Assembly (NCBI RefSeq): GCF_000758685.1
Contig: NZ_CP009286.1
Location: 5,189,001 to 5,253,000 of the forward strand
Direction: 5' to 3'
Source: Paenibacillus stellifer
GTDB lineage: Bacteria; Bacillota; Bacilli; Paenibacillales; Paenibacillaceae
Length of the DNA: 64,000 nt
Part shown: piece by piece, positions 16,265 through 25,566 of the stretch
How positions within the stretch are numbered: the stretch's first letter is position 1
Layout of the letters: each line of letters opens with the position of its first letter
Program-made: the position numbers and the translations under genes
The notes under the pieces: model-generated
Database searches by the model: none
The model's input: the letters and a program-made list of their open reading frames with translations, nothing else
What the model was told of the DNA's origin: nothing

Positions 16265-17473
16265 TTACCCCATATTGCTGTACAGGCTAAACATCGGCAG
16301 CATAATGGCCGCTACAATCACACCCACAATGCCCGCCAGGAAAGCAATCAATAATGGCTCCAGCAGCGCCTTCAGCCGGTCAACGGTGTTCTCGACGTCC
16401 ATCTCGTAGAAATCCGCTACCTTGGCCAGCATCTGGTCGAGCGAGCCGGTCTCCTCGCCGATGGCGATCATCTGCGTGACGAGCGGCGGGAAGACCCAGG
16501 CCTTCTTCAGCGGCTCGGACAACGGCTTGCCCTGTCTAAGCGAATCGCCTGCGCTGCGGATGTATTTGCCGATGACCTTGTTGCCCGCGATTTCATCGAC
16601 GATGGCCAGCGACTGCAAAATCGGAACCGAGCTGGCATACAGCGAGGAGAAGGTGCGCGTGAACTGTGCGATCGAGCCCTTCTGGTTCAGCTTGCCGAAC
16701 ACCGGAACTTTCAGCTTGGCGTAATCGAGGGCGTATGACCCTTTCTCCGTGCGTTTGGCAATCATAAAGGCCGCGATTATGAGAATGATCCCGAGCAACC
16801 AGAAATACCACTGCCCCTGTATGCTCTTGCTGAGCGCGAGCACCATCTTCGTAATGGCCGGAAGCTCGGCGTTCATGGATTCGAACATCGTGACGAACTG
16901 CGGCACAATCGCCCACAGGAGATAGATGACGGAAGCCACGGCCATGACGGCTACGGTAATGGGATAGGTCAGCGCCGACTTGATCTTCTCGGTCGTCGTA
17001 TGCTGCTTCTCGAAATACATCGCGAGCCGCTCCAGCGTTCCCTCCAGATCGCCCGATTCCTCGCCCGCGCGGATCATGCTGACAAAGAGCGGAGGGAATA
17101 TTTTCTTATGATCCTGCACCGCCTGGGAGAACGCGATCCCGCGCAGCAGGCTGGCGTTGACGTCCTGCAGCGCTTTAGCCAGCGGCTTGCTGTCCGTCTG
17201 CTCCGCCAGAATGCGGGTCGCATCGACAATGGAGACGCCCGCCCGGATCAGAGTCGCGAACTGCCGGCAGTATATGATGAAATGAATCGTCTTGACGGGA
17301 TTGCCGATATAAATCTCCATCGACAGAATGGAGTTCTTCTGCTCATTCAGCGAGAAGACGGTGAGTCCGCGTTTGCGAAGCTCCTCCATCGCGGACGGCT
17401 TGTCCTGCGCGGTCAGCTTACCCTTCAGCTGCCTCCCGCCGGATGTCCGGACCAGGTACTCAAATTGCGGCAT
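16265..17473 (-). CDS. pilC: Type IV pilus inner-membrane platform protein
   Basis: 402 residues, the usual GspF/PilC length. Two T2SSF domains (about 65-190 and 270-392) are each followed by hydrophobic segments. GEESGDLEGTLERLA and GEETGSLDQMLAKVA are the duplicated family signatures. PilC is the membrane platform on which the PilB and PilT ATPases act. The ATG has GGAGG 9 bases upstream and overlaps the end of pilT by 14 bp, so translation is coupled. It is the last pil gene before the IS110 insertion, which may reduce transcription of pilA onward. Confidence 0.95.
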   Translation of the reverse strand: MPQFEYLVRTSGGRQLKGKLTAQDKPSAMEELRKRGLTVFSLNEQKNSILSMEIYIGNPVKTIHFIIYCRQFATLIRAGVSIVDATRILAEQTDSKPLAKALQDVNASLLRGIAFSQAVQDHKKIFPPLFVSMIRAGEESGDLEGTLERLAMYFEKQHTTTEKIKSALTYPITVAVMAVASVIYLLWAIVPQFVTMFESMNAELPAITKMVLALSKSIQGQWYFWLLGIILIIAAFMIAKRTEKGSYALDYAKLKVPVFGKLNQKGSIAQFTRTFSSLYASSVPILQSLAIVDEIAGNKVIGKYIRSAGDSLRQGKPLSEPLKKAWVFPPLVTQMIAIGEETGSLDQMLAKVADFYEMDVENTVDRLKALLEPLLIAFLAGIVGVIVAAIMLPMFSLYSNMG

Positions 17474-18521
17474 CGACTCTCACCTCCGCCAAATAAGCCT
17501 TGGCCGCCGCCGGCTGAATCAGCCCCTGGGCCAAATATTCGCGAATGCTCATATCCAGCGTGTGCATGCCGAGCGACCGGCTGGTCTGCATAACATTCTT
17601 GATCTGATGCGTCTTCTCGCTCCGGATCAGGCTGCCGACCGCAGGCGTGTTCACCAGAATCTCCGTTGCGCACAGCCGCCCCTTGCCTTCGGCCCGGGGG
17701 AACAGCCGCTGGGATACGACCGCCAGCAGCACCGAAGCCAGCTGCAGCCGGATCTGATTCTGCTGATGGCCCGGAAAAGCATCGATAATCCGGTCAATCG
17801 TCTGCGGCGCATCGGAGGTATGCAGCGTCGCCATGACAAGATGGCCCGTCTCCGCCGCCGTAACTGCAGCCGAGATCGTCTCCAGATCGCGCATTTCTCC
17901 GACGAGTATGACATCCGGGTCCTGGCGGAGCGCTGCCCGAAGGCCGCTTGCGAAGCTTGCGGTGTCGCTGCCGACCTCGCGCTGGTCAACAATGCAGGTT
18001 CCGTGGCGGTGCAGGAACTCAATCGGGTCCTCCAGCGTGACAATATGCTTCCGCTCGCTGCGGTTGATATGGTTCAGCATCGCCGCGAGCGTCGAGGATT
18101 TGCCGCTGCCCGTCGGTCCCGTCACAAGGATCAGTCCCTGCGGCTTCATGGCGAGCGACGAGAGAACCGGCGGCAGCGCCAGCCTCTCCAGCGTCGGAAT
18201 TTCCGCCGGGATGCTGCGGGCCGCAATGCTGACTCCCCCTCGCTGGCGGTACACATTAACGCGAAATCGCACGCCGCCCTCCAGCGGATAGGAGAAGTCG
18301 AGCTCGCCCGCTGCGCGGAATTCCTGCTCCCGTTCCGGTCCAAGCAGGTCCAGCGCCATCTGCTCCGCTTCGGCCGGCCCTACGATTCCGCCTTCCGTGT
18401 TATGAAGCGCCCCGTCAATGCGAAGCACAGGCGGAGAACCTGTGGAAATATGCAGGTCTGATGCTCTGGAGGAGTAGGCCATATGCAGCAGCTGCACAAT
18501 GGAACTTGTCGGTATCGGCAC
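17460..18521 (-). CDS. pilT: Pilus retraction ATPase
   Basis: 353-residue hexameric AAA-like ATPase that depolymerises the pilus. The Walker A GPTGSGKS is at about 135-142, followed by the Asp box, the Walker B (VGEMRDLETI) and the His box (LHTSDAPQTIDRIID). The conserved C-terminal retraction motif AIRNLIRE is not evident in standard form: the region reads NTPAVGSLIRSEKTHQIKN, a close variant. The start is a GTG with GGGGGAG upstream. Presence of PilT implies retraction and possibly twitching or DNA uptake. It follows pilB after 16 bp. Confidence 0.94.
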   Translation of the reverse strand: MPIPTSSIVQLLHMAYSSRASDLHISTGSPPVLRIDGALHNTEGGIVGPAEAEQMALDLLGPEREQEFRAAGELDFSYPLEGGVRFRVNVYRQRGGVSIAARSIPAEIPTLERLALPPVLSSLAMKPQGLILVTGPTGSGKSSTLAAMLNHINRSERKHIVTLEDPIEFLHRHGTCIVDQREVGSDTASFASGLRAALRQDPDVILVGEMRDLETISAAVTAAETGHLVMATLHTSDAPQTIDRIIDAFPGHQQNQIRLQLASVLLAVVSQRLFPRAEGKGRLCATEILVNTPAVGSLIRSEKTHQIKNVMQTSRSLGMHTLDMSIREYLAQGLIQPAAAKAYLAEVRVDAAI

Positions 18522-18537
18522 TTTCTCTCCCCCTTCC

Positions 18538-20202
18538 TTAATGAGCGACCGTCTCCCGGAGCACTTCCTGGAGTGTAGTCAAGCCTTGCGAAACCTTAAG
18601 CAGCCCGTCTTCCATCAATTGAACAAGTCCGCGCTCACTGGCGGCGGTCCGCAGCTCCTCGACGGAAGCGGAGTCCGCAACCATCTGGCGAAGACGGTCA
18701 TCGATCTTGAGTACTTCGTGGATGGCGAACCGGCCCCGGTAGCCCGTCGAGTTGCAGCTGCCGCAGCCCCGGCCCCGATGCAGCACTTCCGTCCGCAATC
18801 CGTACCGCTCCAGCATAATGCTCTCCTGCGTGGAAGGCGTGTAGGTCTCCCGGCAGTCGGTGCAGATTTTGCGCACCAGCCGCTGGGTAACGACGCCGAT
18901 CAGCGACGAGGCGATCAAGTAAGGCTCGACTCCCATGTCGCGAAGACGGGTAATGCTGCTCACAGCATCGTTCGTATGCAGTGTGGACAGGACAAGATGT
19001 CCGGTCAGCGAAGCTCTTACCGCGATTTCCGCCGTCTCCGTGTCGCGGATTTCCCCGACCATGACGATGTTGGGGTCCTGCCGGAGGATGGAGCGCAGCC
19101 CGGCCGCGAAGGTCAGTCCAATCGCCGGATTCACATGCACCTGATTGATGCCCTCCAGCTGATACTCCACCGGGTCCTCGACGGTGATGATATTAACGCT
19201 CTCCTCGTTCAGATGGTTCAGTGCGGAGTACAGCGTCGTCGTCTTTCCGCTTCCCGTCGGCCCCGTGATCAGCAGAATGCCGTAAGGCCGGTCGATCATC
19301 TCCTTGAAGGCGGCGGCGTTGTTCTCGCTGAAGCCCAGCGTATCGACGGACTTGACGCCCGTGCTGAGGTCCAGCAGCCGCAGCACAATTTTCTCCCCAT
19401 GCATCGTCGGCAGGGAGGATACGCGAATATCAACCATTCTATAGTCAAACTGCATCTTGATCCGCCCGTCCTGCGGCAGCCGGCGTTCGGCGATATTGAG
19501 GCGGGCCATAATCTTCAGCCTTGCTGTAATGAAGCCCTGCATCTGCTTCGGAATGAGCCGCTCGGTGCGGAGCGTTCCGTCGATGCGGTACCTTATGGCA
19601 AGATTGTTCTCGCCGGGGTCTACATGAATATCCGAAGCCCGGAGCTGTACGGCCTGCTGAATCATCTGGTTGACCAGCCGGACGATCGGCGAATCTTCGT
19701 CGGTAATTTCCGTCTCTTCAATCTCTTCCTGCGTAGGCAGCTCGACCAGCATCTGGTTCATCGAATCGCGCATGCCGTAATGCCGTGCAATGGCGCGCTG
19801 CAGCTCGTCTCTCGTGGAGATGGCCGGCTCGATCCGGAAGCCCGTGCTCATCCGCAAATCCTCGATCGCGAAATAATCCAGCGGGTCCGCCATAGCCACC
19901 ATCAGTTTCCCGCCTTCTTTCATAAAAGGCAGCACCTGATACCGCTTCGCCAGGCTCTCGGGAATGATCTGCGTAATGGCCGGGTCGATCTGATATTTGA
20001 ACAGGCTGACATGCGGAATGCCCAACTGGAATTCCAGCACCTCGATCAGTTGCTGCTCGGTAATATAGCCTTGCGAAATGAGCAGGTCGCCCAGCTTCCG
20101 CTTGGTTTTTCGCTGCTCGACCAGCGCTTCCTGAAGCTGCTCCTGCGAGATAATCCCGTTCTCTACCAGCAAGTCTCCAAGTCTCTTCTTCACGATCGCC
20201 AA
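18538..20202 (-). CDS. pilB: Pilus extension ATPase
   Basis: 554-residue GspE/PilB ATPase. The N-terminal MshEN/T2SSE-N domain (about 1-150) includes two RLGDLLVENGIIS-like repeats. The catalytic domain has Walker A GPTGSGKT at 314-321, Walker B MVGEIRD and the His box LSTLHTND. A zinc-binding tetracysteine (CTDC...CGSC) lies near the C terminus. MshEN domains of this kind can bind cyclic-di-GMP in other species, so second-messenger control of pilus extension is possible (inference). The start is taken as TTG at 20202; GTG at 20193 is an alternative. First gene of the pilus operon. Confidence 0.94.
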   Translation of the reverse strand: MAIVKKRLGDLLVENGIISQEQLQEALVEQRKTKRKLGDLLISQGYITEQQLIEVLEFQLGIPHVSLFKYQIDPAITQIIPESLAKRYQVLPFMKEGGKLMVAMADPLDYFAIEDLRMSTGFRIEPAISTRDELQRAIARHYGMRDSMNQMLVELPTQEEIEETEITDEDSPIVRLVNQMIQQAVQLRASDIHVDPGENNLAIRYRIDGTLRTERLIPKQMQGFITARLKIMARLNIAERRLPQDGRIKMQFDYRMVDIRVSSLPTMHGEKIVLRLLDLSTGVKSVDTLGFSENNAAAFKEMIDRPYGILLITGPTGSGKTTTLYSALNHLNEESVNIITVEDPVEYQLEGINQVHVNPAIGLTFAAGLRSILRQDPNIVMVGEIRDTETAEIAVRASLTGHLVLSTLHTNDAVSSITRLRDMGVEPYLIASSLIGVVTQRLVRKICTDCRETYTPSTQESIMLERYGLRTEVLHRGRGCGSCNSTGYRGRFAIHEVLKIDDRLRQMVADSASVEELRTAASERGLVQLMEDGLLKVSQGLTTLQEVLRETVAH

Positions 20203-20575
20203 CCCCGAATCATCTCCATGCCATGTGGTATAAATGGTTTATCGGACATAAATCGCTCAAAATGTAGCAACTTTATTACGAACGCAGAGCTACATTATCA
20301 AGACGGAAATACCGATGTAAGCCTATGTATGCGCAAATCTCCGATTCCTTACTATAAAACATAACAGATTACAGCTTATAGTTCCATAGTCTTGTTTTTC
20401 AGGGACATTTTACTTATGAAATTATTGCCTGACAGTGAAATTTATCCTAGAATGATATAGAGCATAGAATAGATTCTGTTGCAAATGGACGTTCTTTATA
20501 ATGATCGGAATGACTTTTTCACCCTTAAATCAATCTACTATCTATATTTATCTAAATGTTCGGGGAGAGATGGAG
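20203..20575. other. Divergent intergenic region between pilB and the adhesin gene
   Basis: AT-rich 370-bp gap that must carry the promoters for both the pilus operon (-) and the adhesin (+). The plus-strand promoter is listed separately. For pilB only weak minus-strand matches are visible (for example TTACAT and TAATGT 17 bp apart near 20290-20320). No riboswitch or small gene was recognised. Confidence 0.4.
20425..20453 (+). promoter_or_regulatory. Candidate sigma-A promoter of the adhesin gene
   Basis: TTGCCT and TAGAAT hexamers separated by 17 bp, about 120 bp before the start codon. Confidence 0.5.
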
Positions 20576-23500
20576 ATGCGATTAGCCAATCGGAGAAAGC
20601 TGTTCATATTCGGAGGCATTGCGGCGGTGGCAATCGTGCTTGTCGCGGCAATCTGGGTCTTCATGCCGGATGTCGAAGCAACAGACAATGACACCCATCC
20701 CATCCGTATTCTGGAGATTACTGATCCTACCAGTTCTACTCTGGGTACGGACGGAAGCGAGCTGGCCTCCCTCAAAGGGCAGGCCAATATTACCGTCGAT
20801 ACGGTAACCATGAAGAAGTTCGTCTCGCTCCGCGACAACTGGGACGGCAAATACGACGCGGTATACATCGCCAAAGGCGATTACAGCAAGACGCTGGTCG
20901 ACAGTCTCTCCAGCTACTCGTCGGACAAACGCAGCGCCGCGCACAACACCCTCGCCGTCCAGAATGATATTACCAATCTGAAAGTCCAGGAAATCAAAAG
21001 TTATTTTATTGATAAAGGCCTTTATGTCTTTCTTCGGGACGAGACGTTTACCAATCAGAATACCGCAGCCAAACAAGGCAAGCTGTATGCGGCCTTCAAT
21101 CCGTACCGGACAGCAACCGGCGCCAAATCCAATGTGGTGTTCCTGAAGGGGGCCGATCTCGATACGTTTATCCAGAAGATCATCAACCGCTCCACTCCTT
21201 ATCTTGCCGGATTGACCTGCCGTCCGCAGCTGACCATCACCAACCGTTCGGACCTAATCAGCTACAGTTCCGATCCCAGACACACCTATTCTTCCGGCGA
21301 CACGCTGAGTTTCTCGATCCGGCTCGGCAACGTCTCGGCCAATCTGGCCAATCAGCCGGTGCGGGTAAAGCTGTATATGAATATCGATTCCTCGGCAGTC
21401 ATGACCGAAAATGACGTGGTGGCCGCGCTGGACATGAAATCGCAGAGCGGCACACTAACCTACAAGCTGCCACAGACCTTCTCGGGACCGCTGTACTGGA
21501 AGCTTGAGGCATCCGATCCCTCGACGGGCCTCAAATCTTCTGACAGCGACTCTATCCTATATAAAGGCATCAAGCCGGTCATCAAGGTTCTTCAGGTTAT
21601 GCCTGCCGGCAAAACCGGCAGCACCTTGACGGCTTCGGGCAATATGGATCAGACCTATCTGACCCAGCAGTATTTGTCCGCCAACAATTTGTCGTCGGCC
21701 GATTACCAGCTGGTCATCTCCACGATGGACATGAAAGCCTTCAACAGCTATATCGAGGGTCATGCCAGTGCAGCCGATCCTACCAGCGGTCTGAACGGCG
21801 TGTACGATATGATCATCTTCGGCTTTCAGGATATGTATGACCGCATTACGACGCCGATGATTTCGGAGAAGGCCGCCCAAGCGGTCAAAGCTTTTGCGGT
21901 ACAGACCAAGCAGAGCCTTATGCTTACCCATGATACGATCTTCGAAGATCCGTCCGCTCCTTATGCCGGGAGCAAAAATTCGGACGGAACCACCAATTAC
22001 AACTACTGGAGTTATTATTTCCATGACCTGGTGGGCCAGTCGATGCCTCGCACCTACTTGGGCGGCGAGGCGGTCAACAGCGCAATCACGGTCGTGCCGG
22101 TTAATTCCGGGCTGCTTACCCAGTACCCGTTCAACCTCAGCACGGTGCCGCTCAAGAGCGACAACACCCGCTATCAGGTGGCGCGCACACATGACCAGTT
22201 CTTCCCGCTCGACCTGGAGCGGGCCGATGTTATTCCGTGGTACAACATCAAGAGCGATGCCAATATGCCGCAGCGCGATACAGACGACACGTATAATCAT
22301 TTCTATACGTATTCCGTGGGCACCATCACGTTCTCCGGAACGGGCCACAGCAATACAAACTTCCCCGACTGGGAACAGAAGCTGTTCGTGAACACCATGT
22401 ATCGCGCTTTTGCGGGGGCCAACCACGCGCCCGAGATCACCGTCAAGACGCCGACGGACAATCTGGAGAAGCCTTCGTACCAAGATAAAATTATGGTCAG
22501 CTATACCGTTCAGGACTATGATCTGAAGGACAAGGAGCTGACGACCAGCCTTCAGTTCAAAGTGGGCGACACGCCTCTTCAGGGATATTCCGTGCAGAAT
22601 AAAGCTGTCCTGTCGGGGGATACAGTCAGCTTCACCTTCGATAACCCGCTGCCAAGAGGCGGCCAGTTGACCATTGAGATCACAGCCAAAGATAAGCAGG
22701 GCGCCGCATCTCTCAAGACGGTTCATGTCCCGATTACCCGGATCGACTCCAATCTGACGATCGGCCGCACGCTCTCCTCCAGTACGGTAGAGCGTGACAA
22801 GCCGGTTACGGTTCAATATACGGTAACCCCGGACCCGGTTCCGTATTTGTCCGTTGAAACGGGAGATCAAGGCATCGAATCGCTGGTGATTTCGAATGTG
22901 AAATACGAGGAGACCTTCCCGGCCAATCTGGAAGTCAGCGGTCTGTCGGTCAACGGCGCCAGCACCGGCTTCACGCGGACGGGATCGCTCCAGCAGGGCT
23001 ATACCTTGTCCGGAAGCCTGGGGGATATCCAGTACAAGATGTCTGAAGTCAATGGCGTTAAAATGTACGTTCCCAATCCGGCGGACCCGATTACGTTCAG
23101 CGTGAGCGTCGTTCCGAAGGTCAAGCAGTCCTATTTGATGGATAACTCCAAAATCACCTTTGAGGATATTCACGCTACAGCGGGTGCGGCGGCCGCGCCG
23201 ACGCCTTCGCCTTCTGCCTCTCCCACACCGGCGGCGAGCTTCCCGGGCTCCTCGGCTTCCGTCAACGCGCTGGGTATTGCGAGCGATTATTCAGTATTCA
23301 TGCTGAATCAGATCAACTTCGTGAACAGCGGGTTCAGCAACAATTATCGCATGGCGGCGGGCGGGAATATTTCGATCGGCTCCTTCAGCCTTGGAGGCTC
23401 CCTGGGCAGCAATCCGGCCGGAGCCACCGTAGTGGCGGGCGGGAACTTAAGCTTAAGCATGAATGGCGGTTCTCTGAACGGCACGGCCTATTATGGAGGA

Positions 23501-25291
23501 ACCGTTTCGGCTCCGAGTTATCTACTGGGCCAGACACGTCAGAATGCCAATTATATGAATTTCAACAGCATCGGAAGCGCACTGAAATCCCGTTCCGCCG
23601 GTCTGGCGAGTCTGTCCAAGACGGCCGACACTTACTATGATCCGAACGGATCCGTGGTACTGACAGGCACCAAGACCGACCTGAATGTCTTTGAGATCAA
23701 CGCCGATGCAGCCAGGGAACTGCACAGCATCACCTTCAATGTTCCGTCAGGCTCGACGGTGCTGCTGAATATCGCAGGAACGGACGACAAGCTGATCAAC
23801 GGCAGCATTAATTTGAACGGGGTATCCACGGCCAATGTCCTGTATAACTATTATCAGGCGACCAGCCTTTCGATCCAAAGCTACGGCATCGTGTATGGAA
23901 CCATATTGGCGCCTTTGGCCAATATATCGTTCACAGGATCGTTCGAAGGATCGGTTATCGGAGGCTCCATCACGGAAGGCAGCGGCGGACATTCGTTCAC
24001 CGGATCGCCGTTCTCCGGCAGTCTGCCGGACACACCGTCGGCTACTCCTACACCCGCTGCGACGGCCTCGCCGCCTCCGGCATCGGCAACTCCTTCAGCT
24101 TCGCCCGCAGTTAGAGAGACGAAGACCTTGTACTTCAGTCCGCTGGCTTTCGAAGCGATTGTCAAGGTGTCGGCCATTACGCTGTCCGACGCGGATGTCC
24201 GAGTCGGCAGCGAGGTGAAGCTGTTCCCGGTGATTACGCCGGATGACGCCAATAACAAGAATGTGGCCTGGACATCTGCCAATCCCGGTATTGCTTCAGT
24301 CGATCCCAATACGGGTGTAGTGAAAGGCATAACCGCCGGCGAGACGACCGTTACGGTAACGGTCAGGGATGGCAGTAATGTCTCTGCTACCGCGCATATC
24401 CATGTAATCTCGCCAAATTTGTCCATTCAAGGCCCGGGCATCGCCAAGGTTGGAGAATCCATTTCCTTGCAGGCCGTCTACAATACAATACAGGAAACGG
24501 TCACCGGCTATGAATGGTCGGTCCAGGGCGGAAACAGCGCAACCGGCAGTATAACGAAGAGCGTCCCGGACGGCAGCACAGCCGTCTTCCAGGCAACCCA
24601 GTCCGGCACCTACACGGTACAGGTAACCGTCAAGACAGACGCGAACCCCTCCGGGGTCACGGCAACGAAGACGATTAACGTCGGTCTGAACGGTCTGGTC
24701 ATTCAAGGAACGCCCAATGTGTACCTGAACAACAGCACTGCTTTAACCGCAGTCCCCGATCCGGTTACGGCATCCCATGAGCAGTACGCCTGGAGCCTGG
24801 TGAACAGCGGCGATCTCGCTTACGGCGGATTTGTCGATAGCCAGGGCAACACGGTGGCTTCGCTGACCACCTCAAGCGCAACCGTATCATTCAAGGGAAC
24901 CGGCGTGACGGACGGCATCGGCATAATTGTCACAGCCGCCGGGACCACAAGCAGCGCCTTTACCGTGAAAGTGCTGAAAGAGCCTGACCTGCAGTTCTAC
25001 CCGGCCTCCGGCGTGATCGCCGTTGGCGATAAGCTTGAACTGCTGCCTAATCTGCATACCATTCCTTATGGAGATGTTCCGCAGAATCTCGTTCCGAGAC
25101 TGCACTGGAGCATTCTTGGCAGAGGAAGCAGCCCGGCCGTCTCGCTGACGCAGTCGGGAACGGTAACAGGTCTGCGGAAGGGATCGGAGCAGATCCAGGT
25201 TTCTTACCAGACCGTAAGCGGCAATACCGTGACCGCCACCTATACAATCAAAGTGACGGCGCCGGAAGATACCGGAGAGAACCGCTACTAG
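20576..25291 (+). CDS. Large membrane-anchored adhesin-like protein (DUF5057, choice-of-anchor-A, Big_2)
   Basis: 1571 residues. The ATG at 20576 is 8 bases after GGGGAG; upstream in-frame starts lack a site. It has a short basic N terminus and then a transmembrane anchor or signal at about 8-30. Residues 43-215 and 332-613 look like two related modules (IRILEI and IKVLQV openings), the second resembling DUF5057. A Pro/Ser/Thr linker (872-892) is followed by a choice-of-anchor-A adhesin domain (about 895-1150) rich in Gly, Asn and Ser. A second Pro/Ala/Thr linker (1151-1178) precedes a Big_2 Ig-like domain (1195-1278) and further Ig-like segments to the end. It lies between the two pilus gene blocks, divergent from pilB, and could be a pilus-associated or surface adhesin. 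That role is inference. Confidence 0.75.
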   Translation: MRLANRRKLFIFGGIAAVAIVLVAAIWVFMPDVEATDNDTHPIRILEITDPTSSTLGTDGSELASLKGQANITVDTVTMKKFVSLRDNWDGKYDAVYIAKGDYSKTLVDSLSSYSSDKRSAAHNTLAVQNDITNLKVQEIKSYFIDKGLYVFLRDETFTNQNTAAKQGKLYAAFNPYRTATGAKSNVVFLKGADLDTFIQKIINRSTPYLAGLTCRPQLTITNRSDLISYSSDPRHTYSSGDTLSFSIRLGNVSANLANQPVRVKLYMNIDSSAVMTENDVVAALDMKSQSGTLTYKLPQTFSGPLYWKLEASDPSTGLKSSDSDSILYKGIKPVIKVLQVMPAGKTGSTLTASGNMDQTYLTQQYLSANNLSSADYQLVISTMDMKAFNSYIEGHASAADPTSGLNGVYDMIIFGFQDMYDRITTPMISEKAAQAVKAFAVQTKQSLMLTHDTIFEDPSAPYAGSKNSDGTTNYNYWSYYFHDLVGQSMPRTYLGGEAVNSAITVVPVNSGLLTQYPFNLSTVPLKSDNTRYQVARTHDQFFPLDLERADVIPWYNIKSDANMPQRDTDDTYNHFYTYSVGTITFSGTGHSNTNFPDWEQKLFVNTMYRAFAGANHAPEITVKTPTDNLEKPSYQDKIMVSYTVQDYDLKDKELTTSLQFKVGDTPLQGYSVQNKAVLSGDTVSFTFDNPLPRGGQLTIEITAKDKQGAASLKTVHVPITRIDSNLTIGRTLSSSTVERDKPVTVQYTVTPDPVPYLSVETGDQGIESLVISNVKYEETFPANLEVSGLSVNGASTGFTRTGSLQQGYTLSGSLGDIQYKMSEVNGVKMYVPNPADPITFSVSVVPKVKQSYLMDNSKITFEDIHATAGAAAAPTPSPSASPTPAASFPGSSASVNALGIASDYSVFMLNQINFVNSGFSNNYRMAAGGNISIGSFSLGGSLGSNPAGATVVAGGNLSLSMNGGSLNGTAYYGGTVSAPSYLLGQTRQNANYMNFNSIGSALKSRSAGLASLSKTADTYYDPNGSVVLTGTKTDLNVFEINADAARELHSITFNVPSGSTVLLNIAGTDDKLINGSINLNGVSTANVLYNYYQATSLSIQSYGIVYGTILAPLANISFTGSFEGSVIGGSITEGSGGHSFTGSPFSGSLPDTPSATPTPAATASPPPASATPSASPAVRETKTLYFSPLAFEAIVKVSAITLSDADVRVGSEVKLFPVITPDDANNKNVAWTSANPGIASVDPNTGVVKGITAGETTVTVTVRDGSNVSATAHIHVISPNLSIQGPGIAKVGESISLQAVYNTIQETVTGYEWSVQGGNSATGSITKSVPDGSTAVFQATQSGTYTVQVTVKTDANPSGVTATKTINVGLNGLVIQGTPNVYLNNSTALTAVPDPVTASHEQYAWSLVNSGDLAYGGFVDSQGNTVASLTTSSATVSFKGTGVTDGIGIIVTAAGTTSSAFTVKVLKEPDLQFYPASGVIAVGDKLELLPNLHTIPYGDVPQNLVPRLHWSILGRGSSPAVSLTQSGTVTGLRKGSEQIQVSYQTVSGNTVTATYTIKVTAPEDTGENRY

Positions 25292-25380
25292 AAGCACAAG
25301 CAGAAGCATAGCCTAATCAAGATTTGCCCCGTCAGCAAGTCTTCTTAAGTTGAAAGAGCATCTATTCCTCAATAAGCAAG

Positions 25381-25425
25381 CAAAAGCGGCAGTTCAAAGT
25401 CACCTTTCTTGAACTGCCGCTTTTG
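25381..25425 (+). terminator. Terminator after the adhesin gene
   Basis: Perfect 17-bp inverted repeat CAAAAGCGGCAGTTCAA around an 11-base loop, 90 bp after the stop. The arm contributes TTTT at the 3' end. It is nearly symmetric, so it may work in both directions. Confidence 0.75.
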
Positions 25426-25519
25426 AGTTGGTATATGCGAGGACGCCTGGTATCAGAGCCGCATTCGTCTCGGCGCCTTTTAAAATTCAAACCTAAGCTG
25501 AAGCTCCTAACACAAACCA

Positions 25520-25544
25520 GGGGCCGTCTTGGGGACGGCCCCTG
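25520..25544 (-). terminator. Terminator after the PilX-like gene
   Basis: Ten-bp GC-rich stem AGGGGCCGTC / GACGGCCCCT with a 5-base loop, 22 bp past the minus-strand stop. It is followed on that strand by a T-rich stretch. Confidence 0.65.
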
Positions 25545-25566
25545 CCTATAACCTCTAAAGGTCCGT

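Noticed and set aside
20203..20575. Cyclic-di-GMP riboswitch before the adhesin or pilB
   Set aside because: No GEMM-type conserved core was seen in this gap.
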